A DNA stretch of 64,000 nucleotides from Roseiarcus sp963730555 (GTDB taxonomy: Bacteria; Pseudomonadota; Alphaproteobacteria; Rhizobiales; Beijerinckiaceae), in the NCBI GenBank assembly GCA_963730555.1, contig CAVSSS010000022.1, forward strand, positions 1 to 64,000, read 5' to 3'. Shown here piece by piece: positions 15,926-25,844 of this stretch. The notes under the pieces are model-generated. The model ran no database searches. It saw nothing but the letters and a program-made list of their open reading frames with translations, and was not told the origin of the DNA. Made by a program: the position numbers and the translations under genes. Every line of letters starts with the position of its first letter. The stretch's first letter is position 1.

Positions 15926-18242
15926 ATGAATATGAAGCCGACAAAATTCGGGGTGGGCCAGAGCGTCAAGCGCGTCGAGGACATTCGATTCGTCAGCGGG
16001 CGGGGTAACTACGCCTCCGATGCGGTTGATAAGGCCGAACTCAAGGCGGTGTTTCTACGCAGTGCTTACGGGCATGCGAAATTCCGCATCGACGATGTCG
16101 CGGCGGCGCGCGCCGCTCCGGGCGTTCGGGCCGTCTATGTCGCGAGCGATTTCGCTGGCGTCGGCGACATGCCCTGTCTCGCGCCCGTGGCCAATTCCGA
16201 CGGGTCGAATACGCCGCTCAAGCCTTATCCGGTGATGGCGTCGGACGAAGCGCAGCATGTGGGCGACATCATCGCGATGGTGGTCGCCGACACGGGCGAT
16301 CAGGCCCGCGACGGCGCCGAATTGATCAGCGTCACATGGGAAGAGCTTCCCGTCGTGACTGACATGGAAGAGGCGCTGCGGCCTCAAGCGCCGCTTGTCT
16401 TCGCCAAGGCGCCGGGCAACGTCGCATACGACACTCATATCGGCGACAAACAGGCGACGGATAAGGCGTTCGCCGGGGCAGCGCACACGGTTCGCATCCG
16501 AGTCGTGAACTCGCGCGTGGTCGCAAACTATATGGAGCCGCGCTCTGCCGTTGGCGAATACGACACGCAATCCGGCCGCCTGACCTTGAACCTGGGAAGT
16601 CAAGGCGTGCATGGCATCCAAGGCGCCATCGCCGGGGCGATGCTGAAGATTCCGCCGCAATCGCTTCGCGTTGTCACTCAGGACGTCGGCGGCGGGTTCG
16701 GCACCAAGGCGGTCGTGTATCGCGAATATCCGCTCGTTCTCGAGGCGGCGAAGCGTCTTGGAAAGCGAGTCGGCTGGCTTGCCGATCGCAGTGAGCATTT
16801 CGTCGGCGACGCTCAAGGCCGCGACAATGTGACGACGGCCGAGATGGCGCTCGACGCCAATGGCCGTTTTCTGGCGCTCAGGGTCGATATTCTCGGCAAT
16901 CTCGGCGCGTATCTGTCGCTGTTCGCGCCCTATATCCCCTGGCTCGGCGCGTCGATGGCGACCGGGTGCTATCACATCGACGCGCTCCACGCGCGCGTTC
17001 GGGGAATCTACACTCACACCGTTCCCGTCGATGCCTATCGCGGCGCCGGGCGCCCGGAGGCGGCCTATGTGCTCGAGCGGCTGGTCGACGCTTGCGCGCG
17101 CAAGCTTGGGATCGCGCCCGAGGAATTGCGCGCGCGCAATTTTGTCAAGCCCGAGCAGATGCCCTATCACACCCACACCAATCGCGATTACGACGTCGGC
17201 GACTTCGAAGGCGCGATGCGCGCCTGCCTGAAAAAGGCGGATCAGTCGGGATTCACGCGGCGGGTTGAGGATGCGCGAGCGCGCGGCAAGATCAGGGGCT
17301 TCGGCATCGCCAGCTATATCGAATGCACCGCCTGGAACGATTCCGAGACCGGCTCTCTGACCCTTGAGAAGAATGGCGACTTCACGCTCACCATCGGCAC
17401 GCAATCGAACGGGCAAGGGCACGAGACCGCCTACGCTCAGGCCGTCTCGCAATATCTCGACGTGCCGCTCGAGCGCATCAAGGTCGTGCAGGGCGACACC
17501 GATCGGGTCGCGACCGGCTTCGGCACGGGCGGGTCGCGCTCCATTCCGATTGGCGCGGTGATGGTGACGCGCGCGTCGGAAACCTTGGCTGGTTCGTTGA
17601 AACAATTGGCGGCCGACAAGCTCGAGGCGGCGGTCGCCGACCTCGAAATTGCTGACGGCAAAGTGCGCATCGCCGGAACCGACCGCGCCATCTCCTACGC
17701 CGAGATCGCGGCGCTTCCGGGCGCCACGGCGGGGAAATTGACGGCGACCGAATCGTTCGCGCCGTCGAACGCCACCTATCCGAACGGCACCCACGCCTGC
17801 GAGGTCGAGATCGATCCCGACACGGGCGTAACCACAATCGTCCGCTACTCGGTCGTGGATGACTTCGGGTTCACGCTGAACCCATTGCTGCTTGCGGGAC
17901 AGGTCCATGGCGGTATCGCCCAGGGCGCGGGCCAGGCGCTGATGGAGCGCGCGGTGTTTGATGAAGACGGCCAGCTCCTGACCGCAAGCTTCCTCGACTA
18001 TTGCATGCCGCGCGCCGACAATCTGCCCGCGTTCGATTTCGAGACGCGCAATGTGCCGTCGACGACCAACCCAATGGGCCTCAAAGGCGCCGGTGAGGCA
18101 GGCTCGATCGGGTCGACGCCAGCCGTGATGAACGCGGTCGCCGACGCGCTCTGGCGCGCCTACAAGCATCGAGCACATCGACATGCCCGCGACGCCGTTC
18201 GCCGTGTACGACGCAATCCGGCGTTCGCACGCTCACGCTTAA
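15926..18242 (+). CDS. Molybdenum hydroxylase large subunit (form II CoxL-like), 3' frameshift
   Basis: A xanthine-dehydrogenase/CO-dehydrogenase family molybdopterin subunit of about 772 residues. The aldehyde-oxidase a/b hammerhead starts at GVGQSVKRVEDIRFVSGRGN. Cofactor-binding motifs include DVGGGFGTK, VPVDAYRGAGRPEAAYVLER and the active-site glutamate loop LKGAGEAGSIGSTPAVMNAV. The AYRGAGR loop is that of form II CoxL-like enzymes; the true CO dehydrogenase loop AYRCSFR is absent, so the substrate is unknown. No FAD or 2Fe-2S subunit gene is adjacent. Near 18165 a one-base shift breaks the last 25 codons; corrected, it ends EHIDMPATPFAVYDAIRRSH plus AHA at 18242. AGAGGAAA precedes the ATG. 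Confidence 0.85.
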
Positions 18243-18463
18243 GCGCGAGCGAGAGCGGCTTGGGGCGGGTCATCACTATCGCGTGATCCGCGCCAAGGTT
18301 GTTATGGCGCGGCGTGTACCGCCGAGGCGCCCTGCGCTCGACAGCGAGCGGGCGCCGTCCGTAATGCGTTGTCGCGCCTCGCTATTCTTGAACCCGATCC
18401 GAGGTCCGTTCCTGAAATACGCCTCGTTCGGGCTTGAGCAGCGCGCCGGGTCTTGGCCCCTCC

Positions 18464-18491
18464 TTGCGCCGATCCGAGGCGGTGCTAGACT
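18464..18491 (+). promoter_or_regulatory. Candidate sigma70-type promoter of the small secreted protein
   Basis: TTGCGC (-35-like) and TAGACT (-10-like) are separated by 16 bp, ending 31 bp before the ATG of the gene at 18523. The region has no other gene and the following gene has its own terminator. The match is moderate and comes only from reading the sequence. Confidence 0.35.
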
Positions 18492-18522
18492 GCTCAATCT
18501 GGGGACCAGGACGGAGGTACTC

Positions 18523-18714
18523 ATGCGCTCCAAGCTTGTGAAAGTGGTGTTGGGATGCGGCTTCGCGGCGGCCCTTGTCGCGCCGGCGCTGGCCTGCGAT
18601 TTCCATAAGACGTCGGCGGAGAACGATCAGCCGATGGCCCAGTCGCAACAGACGACGCCCGACGCGCCTCAGACGGCGCAGTCGCAACCGGCGCCGGACA
18701 CCGGCTCGAACTGA
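18523..18714 (+). CDS. Small secreted Gln/Thr/Pro-rich protein
   Basis: A 63-residue product with a clear signal peptide MRSKLVKVVLGCGFAAALVA and a likely cleavage at PALA-CDFHK. The mature 38 residues are polar and disordered-looking, rich in Gln, Thr, Ser, Pro and Asp. The cysteine right after the cleavage point is not within a standard lipobox, although lipidation cannot be excluded. GGAGG lies upstream. Flanked by a promoter-like pair and a good intrinsic terminator, it appears to be a single-gene unit. No family recognised. Confidence 0.65.
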   Translation: MRSKLVKVVLGCGFAAALVAPALACDFHKTSAENDQPMAQSQQTTPDAPQTAQSQPAPDTGSN

Positions 18715-18741
18715 CGAGCCTTTGTCGTCGGCTATTTCGCG

Positions 18742-18773
18742 CCCGCTGCGGCTCATCCGCTGCGGGTTTTTTT
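18742..18773 (+). terminator. Rho-independent terminator
   Basis: A stem of CCCGCTGCGG and CCGCTGCGGG with one central mismatch, a five-base loop CTCAT and a run of seven T's directly after. It lies 28 bp after the stop of the small secreted protein gene and before the convergent enoyl-CoA hydratase gene. Confidence 0.88.
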
Positions 18774-18781
18774 GTGGGCGT

Positions 18782-19621
18782 TCAGCGCGAAGTCCTGGTC
18801 ACGGCCGCTGGCGGCTTGCCGTGGAAATTCGCTGGCCTTTTGTCCAGAAAGGCGCGCACGCCCTCCACATATTCATCCCCTCGTCCGGCCTCGCGCTGCA
18901 GGTCGCGCTCGAGGTCGAGCTGAGCGTCCAAACTGTTGGCGGGCGAAGCCGCCAGCACGCGCTTGATGAGGCCGAGCGCCTGCGTCGGGCCGGCCGCGAG
19001 GCGCTCGGCGATGGTGCGCGCCTCTCCCATCAGGTCCTCGTCGTCGACGGCGCGATAGATCATGCCTGCGGCCTCAGCCTGTTCCGCCCCGATCGGCTCG
19101 GCCAGCATCATGAGCGCCCGGGCGCGCGCGTCGCCGACGAGCCGCGGCAGAACAAAAGTGCCGCCCGCGTCCGGAATGAGGCCGATGCGGGCGAACGCCT
19201 GCAGGAACTGAGCCGATTTCGCCGCGAGCACGATGTCGCAGGCAAGCGCGATATTGGCGCCGGCTCCCGCCGCTGGGCCGTTGACGGCGCAGACGACCGG
19301 CTTCGGCAGATTGCGGATGCCGCGAATGATCGGGTTCAAGCCCTTTTCGAGCGCTTCGCCCAGATCCGGCCGGGCGCCGCCGGGAGCAAAGGCGCGGTTG
19401 GCGAGGTCGGCTCCAGCACAGAAGCCTCGCCCGGCGCCGGTGATGAGAACGGCGCGGCATTCGGGGTCCGTCCCGGCGCGCTTAATTGCCCCCGACAGCG
19501 CTTCGATAAGCGCCGCGTCGAGCGCATTCAGGCGCTCGGGCCGGTTGAGGGTCAGCGTCAACACGCCGGCCTCGAGCCTGTCCAAGAGAACAGGCTGCGA
19601 TGATACCTCAGCCTCCGCCAC
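18782..19621 (-). CDS. Enoyl-CoA hydratase/isomerase (PaaG/PaaB-like crotonase)
   Basis: A crotonase-fold enzyme of 279 residues. The oxyanion-hole region AGRGFCAGADLANRAF and the second loop GPAAGAGANIALACDIVLAA are typical, followed by FARIGLIPDAGGTFVLPRLV where Asp occupies the catalytic position used by isomerases of the PaaG type (2-(1,2-epoxyphenyl)acetyl-CoA isomerase), rather than Glu of classical hydratases. A 3-oxoadipyl-CoA-type thiolase gene starts divergently 123 bp away, which supports a role in phenylacetate or related aromatic degradation. The rest of a paa cluster is not in the window. The gene is intact. Confidence 0.82.
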   Translation of the reverse strand: MAEAEVSSQPVLLDRLEAGVLTLTLNRPERLNALDAALIEALSGAIKRAGTDPECRAVLITGAGRGFCAGADLANRAFAPGGARPDLGEALEKGLNPIIRGIRNLPKPVVCAVNGPAAGAGANIALACDIVLAAKSAQFLQAFARIGLIPDAGGTFVLPRLVGDARARALMMLAEPIGAEQAEAAGMIYRAVDDEDLMGEARTIAERLAAGPTQALGLIKRVLAASPANSLDAQLDLERDLQREAGRGDEYVEGVRAFLDKRPANFHGKPPAAVTRTSR

Positions 19622-19744
19622 GGCCGTCCTCCCGCTATCCGTTTTGTCGCCGCTGCGCGGCGCAAGCGTCTATACTAGACGCCAGCCAACGGAGGCGACA
19701 ATGGCGGAATGGAATGGGGGGTTAGGCGGGGCGGAGGCGCGCCC

Positions 19745-20949
19745 ATGACCGACGCCTTCATCTGCGACTATGTGCGCACGCCGATCGGACGATACGGCGG
19801 CGCGCTCGCCAACCTCCGCGCCGACGATCTCGCCGCCCTGCCGATCCGCGAACTCATGCGCCGCCATCCTGGCCTCGCCGAGAAAGTCGACGAGGTCTTT
19901 CTCGGCTGCGCAAATCAGGCCGGCGAGGACAACCGCAACCTCGCGCGCATGGCGCTCCTGCTAGCCGGCCTGCCGGAGACCATTCCCGGAGCAACCGTGA
20001 ACCGCCTGTGCGCCTCGGGGATGGAGGCGGTCGCCGCCGCGGCGCGGGGGATCAAAGCGGGCGAGATCGGGCTCGCAATCGCGGGCGGCGCGGAATCGAT
20101 GACGCGCGCGCCCTTCGTGATGGGCAAGGCGCAAGCGCCATTTCAGCGATCGGCGGAGATCTTCGACACCACCATCGGCTGGCGCTTCGTCAATTCCGAT
20201 GATGAAAAAGCTCTATGGCGTCGATTCGATGCCGGAGACGGCCGAAAACATCGCTGACGAATATCAGGTCTCGCGCGCCGACCAGGACGCGTTCGCGCTG
20301 CGCTCGCAAAAGCGGACTGCGGCCGCCCAGGCGAAAGGGACGTTTGACGAGGAGATCGTCGCGGTCGAGATGAAGGACCGCAAAGGGAACGTGACCCGCG
20401 TCGCCGCCGGACGAGCATCCCCGCGCCGACACGACGCTCGAGGCGCTGGCCAAGCTCGGCGGCATCGTGCGCGAGGGCGGCAGCGTGACGGCGGGCAACG
20501 CCTCTGGCGTCAATGATGGCGCGGCGGCGCTCATCGTCGCCTCGCGCGAAGCGGCGGAGGCCAAGGGCTCGAGCCGATCGCCCGCATCCTCGGCTACGCC
20601 ACGGCTGGCGTCGCGCCGCGGGTGATGGGCGTGGGGCCGATCCCGGCGGTCGGCAAGCTCACGGAGCGGCTGAAGCTTAAGCCGGCGAGCTTTGACGTGG
20701 TCGAGCTGAACGAGGCGTTCGCCTCGCAGGCGCTCGCCTGTCTGCGCGGCCTGGGGCTCGACGGATGATTCCGGCCACGTCAACCCGAACGGCGGGGCGA
20801 TCGCGCTCGGCCATCCGCTCGGCATGTCGGGGGCGCGCCTCGCCGGCGCCGCGGCGCTCGAGCTCAAGCGGCGCGGCGGCCGTTACGCGCTTGCGACGAT
20901 GTGCGTCGGCGTCGGGCAGGGAGCGGCGATGGCGCTCGAACGCGTCTGA
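19745..20949 (+). pseudogene. 3-oxoadipyl-CoA/acetyl-CoA thiolase, several frameshifts
   Basis: Starting at ATG 19745 the product reads TDAFICDYVRTPIGRYGGAL and has the acyl-enzyme cysteine in NRLCASGMEAVAAAARG. The phrase FDTTIGWRFVN is characteristic of PaaJ/PcaF-type 3-oxoadipyl-CoA thiolases. Frames then change near 20195, 20408, 20560 and 20765, yet each piece continues the family: MKKLYGVDSMPETAENIADE, LEALAKLGGIVREGGSVTAG, VVELNEAFASQALACLRGLG, and HVNPNGGAIALGHPLGMSGA, ending with CVGVGQGAAMALERV. The catalytic His and second Cys are present. Four one-base indels in 1.2 kb point to poor local sequence quality. Joined length, about 400, is normal. Confidence 0.78.
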
Positions 20950-21014
20950 CCCGATATAGGTGTTGGAGGGCTCAACGACTCGCAGGAAGAGCCGAAGCAA
21001 AGGGAGGATGGTTC

Positions 21015-21416
21015 ATGGCCGCGCCAAGTCATGCCGCGCTGCGCAAGGTGACATTGAACGCCGCGCGCTCGAAGGAATTTCCCGATGGGTCGATCCGCCA
21101 CGGCTATGATTTCGTCGCGCCTCTGACCGCCGACGGCCACATCGATCTCGAAGCCTGGAAGCAGCATCGTGGCGAATGTTTCGCTCACCGCTTCTGGGGC
21201 AACGAGCCTGCGCTGCGCGGCCTTCTTGTTCATCGCGCCGGCGGCCCCGGCGGATCGACCTGGGCCTTCGAGTGGAAAGGCGGACGCAAGGCCGACGCGG
21301 AGGAGGAAGGCTTCCGCTTCGGCGACCACGCCTTCAAGGTCGGCGAGTACGTGTCCCTACGCGAGGAGGAGGGCGAGCTTCTGACCTTCCGGGTGGTGAG
21401 CGTCGGCGCCCCGTGA
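21015..21416 (+). CDS. Conserved-looking hypothetical protein
   Basis: A 133-residue soluble protein behind GGGAGGA. It reads VTLNAARSKEFPDGSIRHGY, then DFVAPLTADGHIDLEAWKQH, a GGPGGSTWAFEWKGGRKADA segment and a C-terminal DHAFKVGEYVSLREEEGELL. Charged residues dominate and no signal peptide or membrane segment is present. I recognise no domain. It lies 65 bp after the thiolase on the same strand and may be co-transcribed, but its composition gives no clue to function. Confidence 0.65.
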   Translation: MAAPSHAALRKVTLNAARSKEFPDGSIRHGYDFVAPLTADGHIDLEAWKQHRGECFAHRFWGNEPALRGLLVHRAGGPGGSTWAFEWKGGRKADAEEEGFRFGDHAFKVGEYVSLREEEGELLTFRVVSVGAP

Positions 21417-21429
21417 CTAAGGCGCGCTG

Positions 21430-21547
21430 CCCGTGACCCTCATCGCGACCGCCGGGTCAAGCCGGGGCGAAGCGATCCATGGGGAAGCAGGGCGCCCGAC
21501 GATCCTGGATCGCCGCGTCGCGCCTCCGACGCTCCTCGCGATGACGA
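21430..21547. repeat. Dispersed long imperfect palindrome, copy 2 (inverted)
   Basis: CTCATCGCGACCGCC, GGGGCGAAGCGATCCATGG, CGATCCTGGATCGCCGCGTC and the end CTCCTCGCGATGACG correspond to the element at 1259-1386 in the opposite orientation. It fills the space between two convergent genes and overlaps the apparent C-terminus of the alpha/beta hydrolase frame. Confidence 0.65.
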
Positions 21548-21548
21548 T

Positions 21549-22574
21549 TCAAGCGCAGTTGACGCTAGCCCAACCTCGCGAAGAAACGCGATCAGCGCCG
21601 CGTTGACCTCGCTCGCCCGCTCCTGTTGCGTCCAATGGCCGCAGCCGGGAAGCATGATCGTTTTCGTGAGCTTGGGGACGAACGTTTTCAGGTTTGCGAT
21701 CAGCTGATCCATCTCGCGGGAATTTGACGACGACGTCGCGGTCGCCCGCGATATAAAGCGCCGGGACGATCACCTTCGCCCCGGCGAAGGGTGCAAGGAG
21801 CTCCCAGTTACGGTCGATGTTGCGATACCAGTTGAGCCCGCCGCGGAAGCCTGTGCGAACAAATTCCCCCGCAAAGACATCGATGTCTGCCTCTGTGAGC
21901 CATCCAGGCAGCGCCGACGGATCGATCGTGCGGGTAAGGAAGCCGCCGGTCCTCGGAACCATGCCCGGCGCCTGATCGCCGAGCGTGTTGTCGGACCGGC
22001 GCGGAACATCGCCTGATCCGGAATAGAGGAGCCGCCGGATCGTATCCCGCGGATTGCGCTCAAGCTCCGCCTCCGCGACACCCGGCGCCTGGAAATAGAG
22101 CTGATAGAAGAGCGACGAATCTGGTCTGCGGCATCACGCTCGTTGGTCGGGTCGATCCGCGCGGCCTGAATGGCACGCTCAAGCCCGCGACAGCGCGAAA
22201 GCGGTCGGGCCGAAAAAGGGCGCAATGCCAGGCGACCGGCGCGCCCCAGTCGTGGCCGACGACGACGGCCTCGGCGCGCTCAGCGCGTCGAGCACCCCCA
22301 CCATGTCGCCGACAAGGTGAAACAGCGTGTACTGATCGATGGCTTCCGGCTGGCTTGTCTGGCCATAGCCGCGCATGTCGGGCGCGACGGCGTGGTAGCC
22401 GGCCTCGGCAAGCGCCTTCAACTGATGGCGCCACGAATACCAGGATTCCGGAAACCCGTGGCAGAGGAGTACGACGGGGCCGGTTCCGGCCTCGGCAAGA
22501 TGGATGGCGATGCCGTTCGCCTCGACTGTGCGATGGACGATCTCAGTCACGCGTCGTCTCCTCTGGTTTGACAT
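21549..22574 (-). pseudogene. Epoxide hydrolase-like alpha/beta hydrolase, multiple frameshifts
   Basis: The N-terminal part from ATG 22574 contains ANGIAIHLAEAGTGPVVLLC then HGFPESWYSWRHQLKALAEA, the HGxP oxyanion motif of epoxide-hydrolase-like enzymes, and PDMRGYGQTSQPEAIDQYTL. In the next frame VVVGHDWGAPVAWHCALFRP supplies the nucleophile Asp in the GHDWG elbow. Later frames give GWLTEADIDVFAGEFVRTGF, GGLNWYRNIDRNWELLAPFA, IAGDRDVV (acid) and LPGCGHWTQQERASEVN (catalytic His). At least three indels separate the pieces. The true stop is unclear because the last frame runs on into the adjacent repeat, to 21440. Joined length, about 320, fits soluble epoxide hydrolases. Confidence 0.75.
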
Positions 22575-22846
22575 CGATTATACGCTTTGGATGACGACTC
22601 GGCCACGGGCCGCGCCGCGCCGCTCCAGTTAGCGGGACGCGCGCCGTGTGATCTCCGTCACTGTGCAAAGCGCGTCAGCGCGACCAATTCACAGCGAACG
22701 TTGATGGGTCCGACGGCGATGCGAGCGCCAAGTTCGCACGCCGCCGCCTCCCGGTTGTCGCGCTCGCCGTCAATGAGACGCTTCGCCGACGGGTCGGAAA
22801 CGCAGCCAAGCGGCGCGTGACGCGCTTGACCTTGGAGGTATCCAAA

Positions 22847-24193
22847 ATGCGCAGTCCAATTTTGAAGCAAGCCGTTGTCGTCGGCGCGGGAATGGCGGGA
22901 CTCGCGGCGGCTAAGGCGATTGCGCCTCATTTCGAGAAGGTGACGGTGTTCGACCGCAACTCTTTGCCCGACGCCCCGGCGCCGCGTTCGGGAACGCCGC
23001 AGTCGCACCACACGCATGCGCCGCTCGCAGGCGGGCATTTCGCGCTCGATCGTTTGTTTCCCGGGCTCGAGATCGATCTCATCGACGCCGGCGCCGTCCG
23101 GATGCGGCTTCGCCGCGACTACCGCTTGGAGCTGCCGGGTTTCGATCCGTTTCCGCAGCGCGATCTCGGATACGATCAGTTTGGGCTGTCGCGCCCGGCC
23201 CTTGAGCGCGTTTGCCGCCACCGGGTCGAACAGGAGCCGAATATCGAAATCCGGCCCCGCGCCCGCGTCACCGAGTTAATCGCCTCTCCCGACAATAGAA
23301 GCGTCGCGGGCGTGCGGTTCGAGGATGTTCGCGGAACCGCGGGGTCTCTCGCAGCCGAGCTCGTCGTCGACGCATCCGGCCGCATTTCGCTCACTCAAGG
23401 GTTCCTCGAGGCGATCGGTTGGCAAAGACCCTCCACGGTTGAAATCGGCATGGATCAGGCCTATTCCACCCTCGTCTTAGAGAAGCCCAAGGATGCGCCG
23501 ACCGACTGGCTCGCGGTGATCCACGCGCCAGCTCCGCCACAGAGCAGCCGCCACGGCGTCATCTTCCCGATGGAGGGCGGCCGTTGGTCTGTCTCGCTGG
23601 CCGAGGGCCACAAAGCGCCTCCCGGCGACATCGGCGGCTTCATGGAATTCCTCGCGTCATTCCGGACGCCGACTATCCTGAACGCGATTCGCGGCGCCAA
23701 GCGCATCGGGGACATTGCCCGGTTCAGAATGCCGTGCAGCGTGCGCTGCGCCTATCATGAGCTCGACAGCTTCCCGCGCGGGTTGATCCCGCTTGGCAAC
23801 TCGGCCTGCCGCTTCCCTCCGATCTTCGGCCAGGGCATGAGCGTGGCGGCGCAGGAATGCTGTGTGCTCGCGGGGCTCATCGAGTCGCGCCACTGGCGTA
23901 TCGATCCGCTCGACGGTCTCGCCGAGGCGTTCCTCACCGAGATCCAGCCGCTTCTGGAGACGCCATGGTCGCACGCGATGAGCGATCTCGCTTATCCCGA
24001 GACGCGCGGGGAGCGGCCGCCGGACCTCGAACGGAAGCTTAACTACGGTCGCGCTCTCGTTCAGCTTGCGGCGGAAGACCCCGAGATCGACAAGGTCCTC
24101 TCGGAGGTGCGCGCGCTGCTTAAGCCGTTCAGCGCTTTGCGCGAGCCGAAACTCGCGCGCCGAGTCGATGCTCTTCTGGCCGAGACCGTCTGA
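22847..24193 (+). CDS. FAD-dependent oxidoreductase (monooxygenase-like)
   Basis: A 448-residue flavoprotein. The start at 22847 follows GGAGG; the frame extends 30 bases upstream without a better signal. The Rossmann motif is VVVGAGMAGLAAAKAIAPHF, followed by VTVFDRNSLPDAPAPRSGTP and QSHHTHAPLAGGH, a Q-S/H-x-H region seen in epoxidase- and geranylgeranyl-reductase-like proteins. The second FAD site is IPLGNSACRFPPIFGQGMSV. No membrane segment is obvious. The substrate cannot be inferred. It runs convergently toward the DUF2182 gene, with 30 bp between stops. Confidence 0.72.
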   Translation: MRSPILKQAVVVGAGMAGLAAAKAIAPHFEKVTVFDRNSLPDAPAPRSGTPQSHHTHAPLAGGHFALDRLFPGLEIDLIDAGAVRMRLRRDYRLELPGFDPFPQRDLGYDQFGLSRPALERVCRHRVEQEPNIEIRPRARVTELIASPDNRSVAGVRFEDVRGTAGSLAAELVVDASGRISLTQGFLEAIGWQRPSTVEIGMDQAYSTLVLEKPKDAPTDWLAVIHAPAPPQSSRHGVIFPMEGGRWSVSLAEGHKAPPGDIGGFMEFLASFRTPTILNAIRGAKRIGDIARFRMPCSVRCAYHELDSFPRGLIPLGNSACRFPPIFGQGMSVAAQECCVLAGLIESRHWRIDPLDGLAEAFLTEIQPLLETPWSHAMSDLAYPETRGERPPDLERKLNYGRALVQLAAEDPEIDKVLSEVRALLKPFSALREPKLARRVDALLAETV

Positions 24194-24223
24194 TCCGGAG
24201 GGCGGCAGCCCTCCTATCGGCCG

Positions 24224-24983
24224 CTACGATGCCCGCCAGATCAATCGCGCGGCGCCAGCGCCGATCATGAGGACGCCCAGCGCCTTGGCCAGGATCTCGC
24301 CCTTCGGAGCCAGCTTCTCCATGGCGACGAGCAGAGTGAGCGCGGCGATCCACAGGAGATTCATCACGCCGCCGACAAACAGCAGGGCCATCAGCGCCCA
24401 ACAGCAGCCGAGGCAATAGGCGCCATGTCGAAATCCCCATTCGCGCGGCGCCCCAGAGCCCGTCGCGCCAGTCGGTCAGGAGGAAGCCGAGCGGCGAGCG
24501 ACAGGCGCGAAGGCAGGCCTGCTTGAGCGGCGTGAACTGAACGACGCCCGCGATCATGAGCAGCGCTGCGCTGAGCACAGGCGACATGCTGACGATCATC
24601 GGCGACAGGAGGCCGCTCGTCTGCAACGCCCATTGCGCGGCCGTGGCCGCCGCCGCGAACGCCGTCCATAACGCGAGGTAGCCTGCGACGAAGGCGATCG
24701 TCCTGCCGACCTCGGCGCGGCGGCGGTTCAGGGTCCCAAAGACGGACACCATCGGCATGGCTGTGGGGAGCATCATCGCCGCCATCATGACCGCCCACAT
24801 GATGAAGACGGCCAGCCAGTTCGCCCACGACCAATCGGACATCGGCATCGTGAGCTCAGCCGCGGGGCTCCCCATGTTGGTCGCGCCCCAATAGAGCAAG
24901 AGCCAGCCCAAAAGCGCGGGGAGCCAGACGATAAATCCGCTTGATGCGTGCGCGCGGAGCGTGTCGCGAAGACTGTTGGCCAT
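24224..24983 (-). pseudogene. DUF2182 integral membrane protein, one frameshift
   Basis: From ATG 24983 the protein shows FIVWLPALLGWLLLYWGATN, then MSDWSWANWLAVFIMWAVMM and AAMMLPTAMPMVSVFG, the Met-rich motif typical of DUF2182 predicted metal-binding membrane proteins. Further helices follow, including VQFTPLKQACLRACRSPLGF with two cysteines. Near 24425 the frame shifts; the alternative frame supplies the final helices (GCCWALMALLFVGGVMNLLW and the C-terminal LIWRAS ending at 24224). About 250 residues in total, standard length. A DUF1326 gene lies 39 bp upstream on the same strand, the usual partner. Confidence 0.78.
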
Positions 24984-25022
24984 CTCGAAGTCAGGCGCGG
25001 AAAACGCGCGAAGCAGGCGCTT

Positions 25023-25661
25023 TCAGTTCGACCAATTGATCGCTGCGTAATGGCCGTTTCGGCCCGAATTGTCCCACTTTAGCCCATAGTCGGCGTAGGT
25101 GCTGCCGGGACGGCCGGTCGCGAGCGCCAGCCTTTGCGGGTTGACCGGATGCCCCGTCTCAGCCCACATCTCCCCGCCTCCGGCGAGCGTCGGCAGGGGC
25201 TCGACCGACATCGACAAGACGCCTGGGATCTCGCCCGAGCGAACCTTGCCATCGATCTTGAAAGTGATCGGCTCCTTCTTCACCCCGAGGCTCTTGCCGA
25301 AGAGCGGCGCGAACGCCGCCATCGGGCCGCCCGCGGCCCCGCTGAAAATGGCGCCGAGCGCTTCCGTCTGACGATCGTTCGCGCGCTCGTCGACATAAGT
25401 TGCTCCGGTCCAATTGCCTTGTCCCATCGGCCCGTCGGACGAAGCGCAAACGACCAAGTTCAGCCCGTCGAGCTTCACCTCGCCGTATACGCCCTGGTTG
25501 ATGTGAAAGAGGAGCGCGACGTGACAATCGCCCTCGGTCGGTCGCGCTGTCATCGGGGCCACGGTCGAAATCAGACAGGGACAAAGCACGCTGCAGTTGC
25601 AGGCCTCGAAATAATCGCCGGCGAGGCTCCAGTTTGTTTGGTTTTGAGATGGGTTCGCCAT
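25023..25661 (-). CDS. DUF1326 domain protein
   Basis: A 212-residue soluble protein that opens WSLAGDYFEACNCSVLCPCL, the C-x-C-x3-C-x-C pattern that defines DUF1326, followed by EGDCHVALLFHINQGVYGEV and VVCASSDGPMGQGNWTGATY. The cysteine cluster and the Met-rich membrane partner (DUF2182, 39 bp downstream) suggest handling of a metal ion or thiol chemistry, but the family's role is not known to me. No signal peptide is seen. The gene is intact and is first of the two-gene unit. Confidence 0.88.
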   Translation of the reverse strand: MANPSQNQTNWSLAGDYFEACNCSVLCPCLISTVAPMTARPTEGDCHVALLFHINQGVYGEVKLDGLNLVVCASSDGPMGQGNWTGATYVDERANDRQTEALGAIFSGAAGGPMAAFAPLFGKSLGVKKEPITFKIDGKVRSGEIPGVLSMSVEPLPTLAGGGEMWAETGHPVNPQRLALATGRPGSTYADYGLKWDNSGRNGHYAAINWSN

Positions 25662-25844
25662 TGTTGCCCGCCATTGCGTCGACGCCGGCTTCCTGCCGGG
25701 CTCCGACGAGCGTTTAGATTTCGCCTAAACTACGCCAAAATTGTGGGCCGGAGCGGACTGGGCTTTGAAGGGATCAAGCTTGCGCCTAGCCATAACGCCC
25801 GCGCGCGCCTAATCTTCTCCTCTCGAAGAAAGCGTGAAAGCCCC

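Noticed and set aside
16055..18184. 709-codon minus-strand frame across the molybdenum hydroxylase gene
   Set aside because: Exact antisense of a gene with complete cofactor motifs; Arg/Ala-rich, no recognisable domain.
15926..18242. Aerobic CO dehydrogenase large subunit (CoxL form I)
   Set aside because: The catalytic loop is AYRGAGR rather than AYRCSFR, so the CO dehydrogenase name is not justified.
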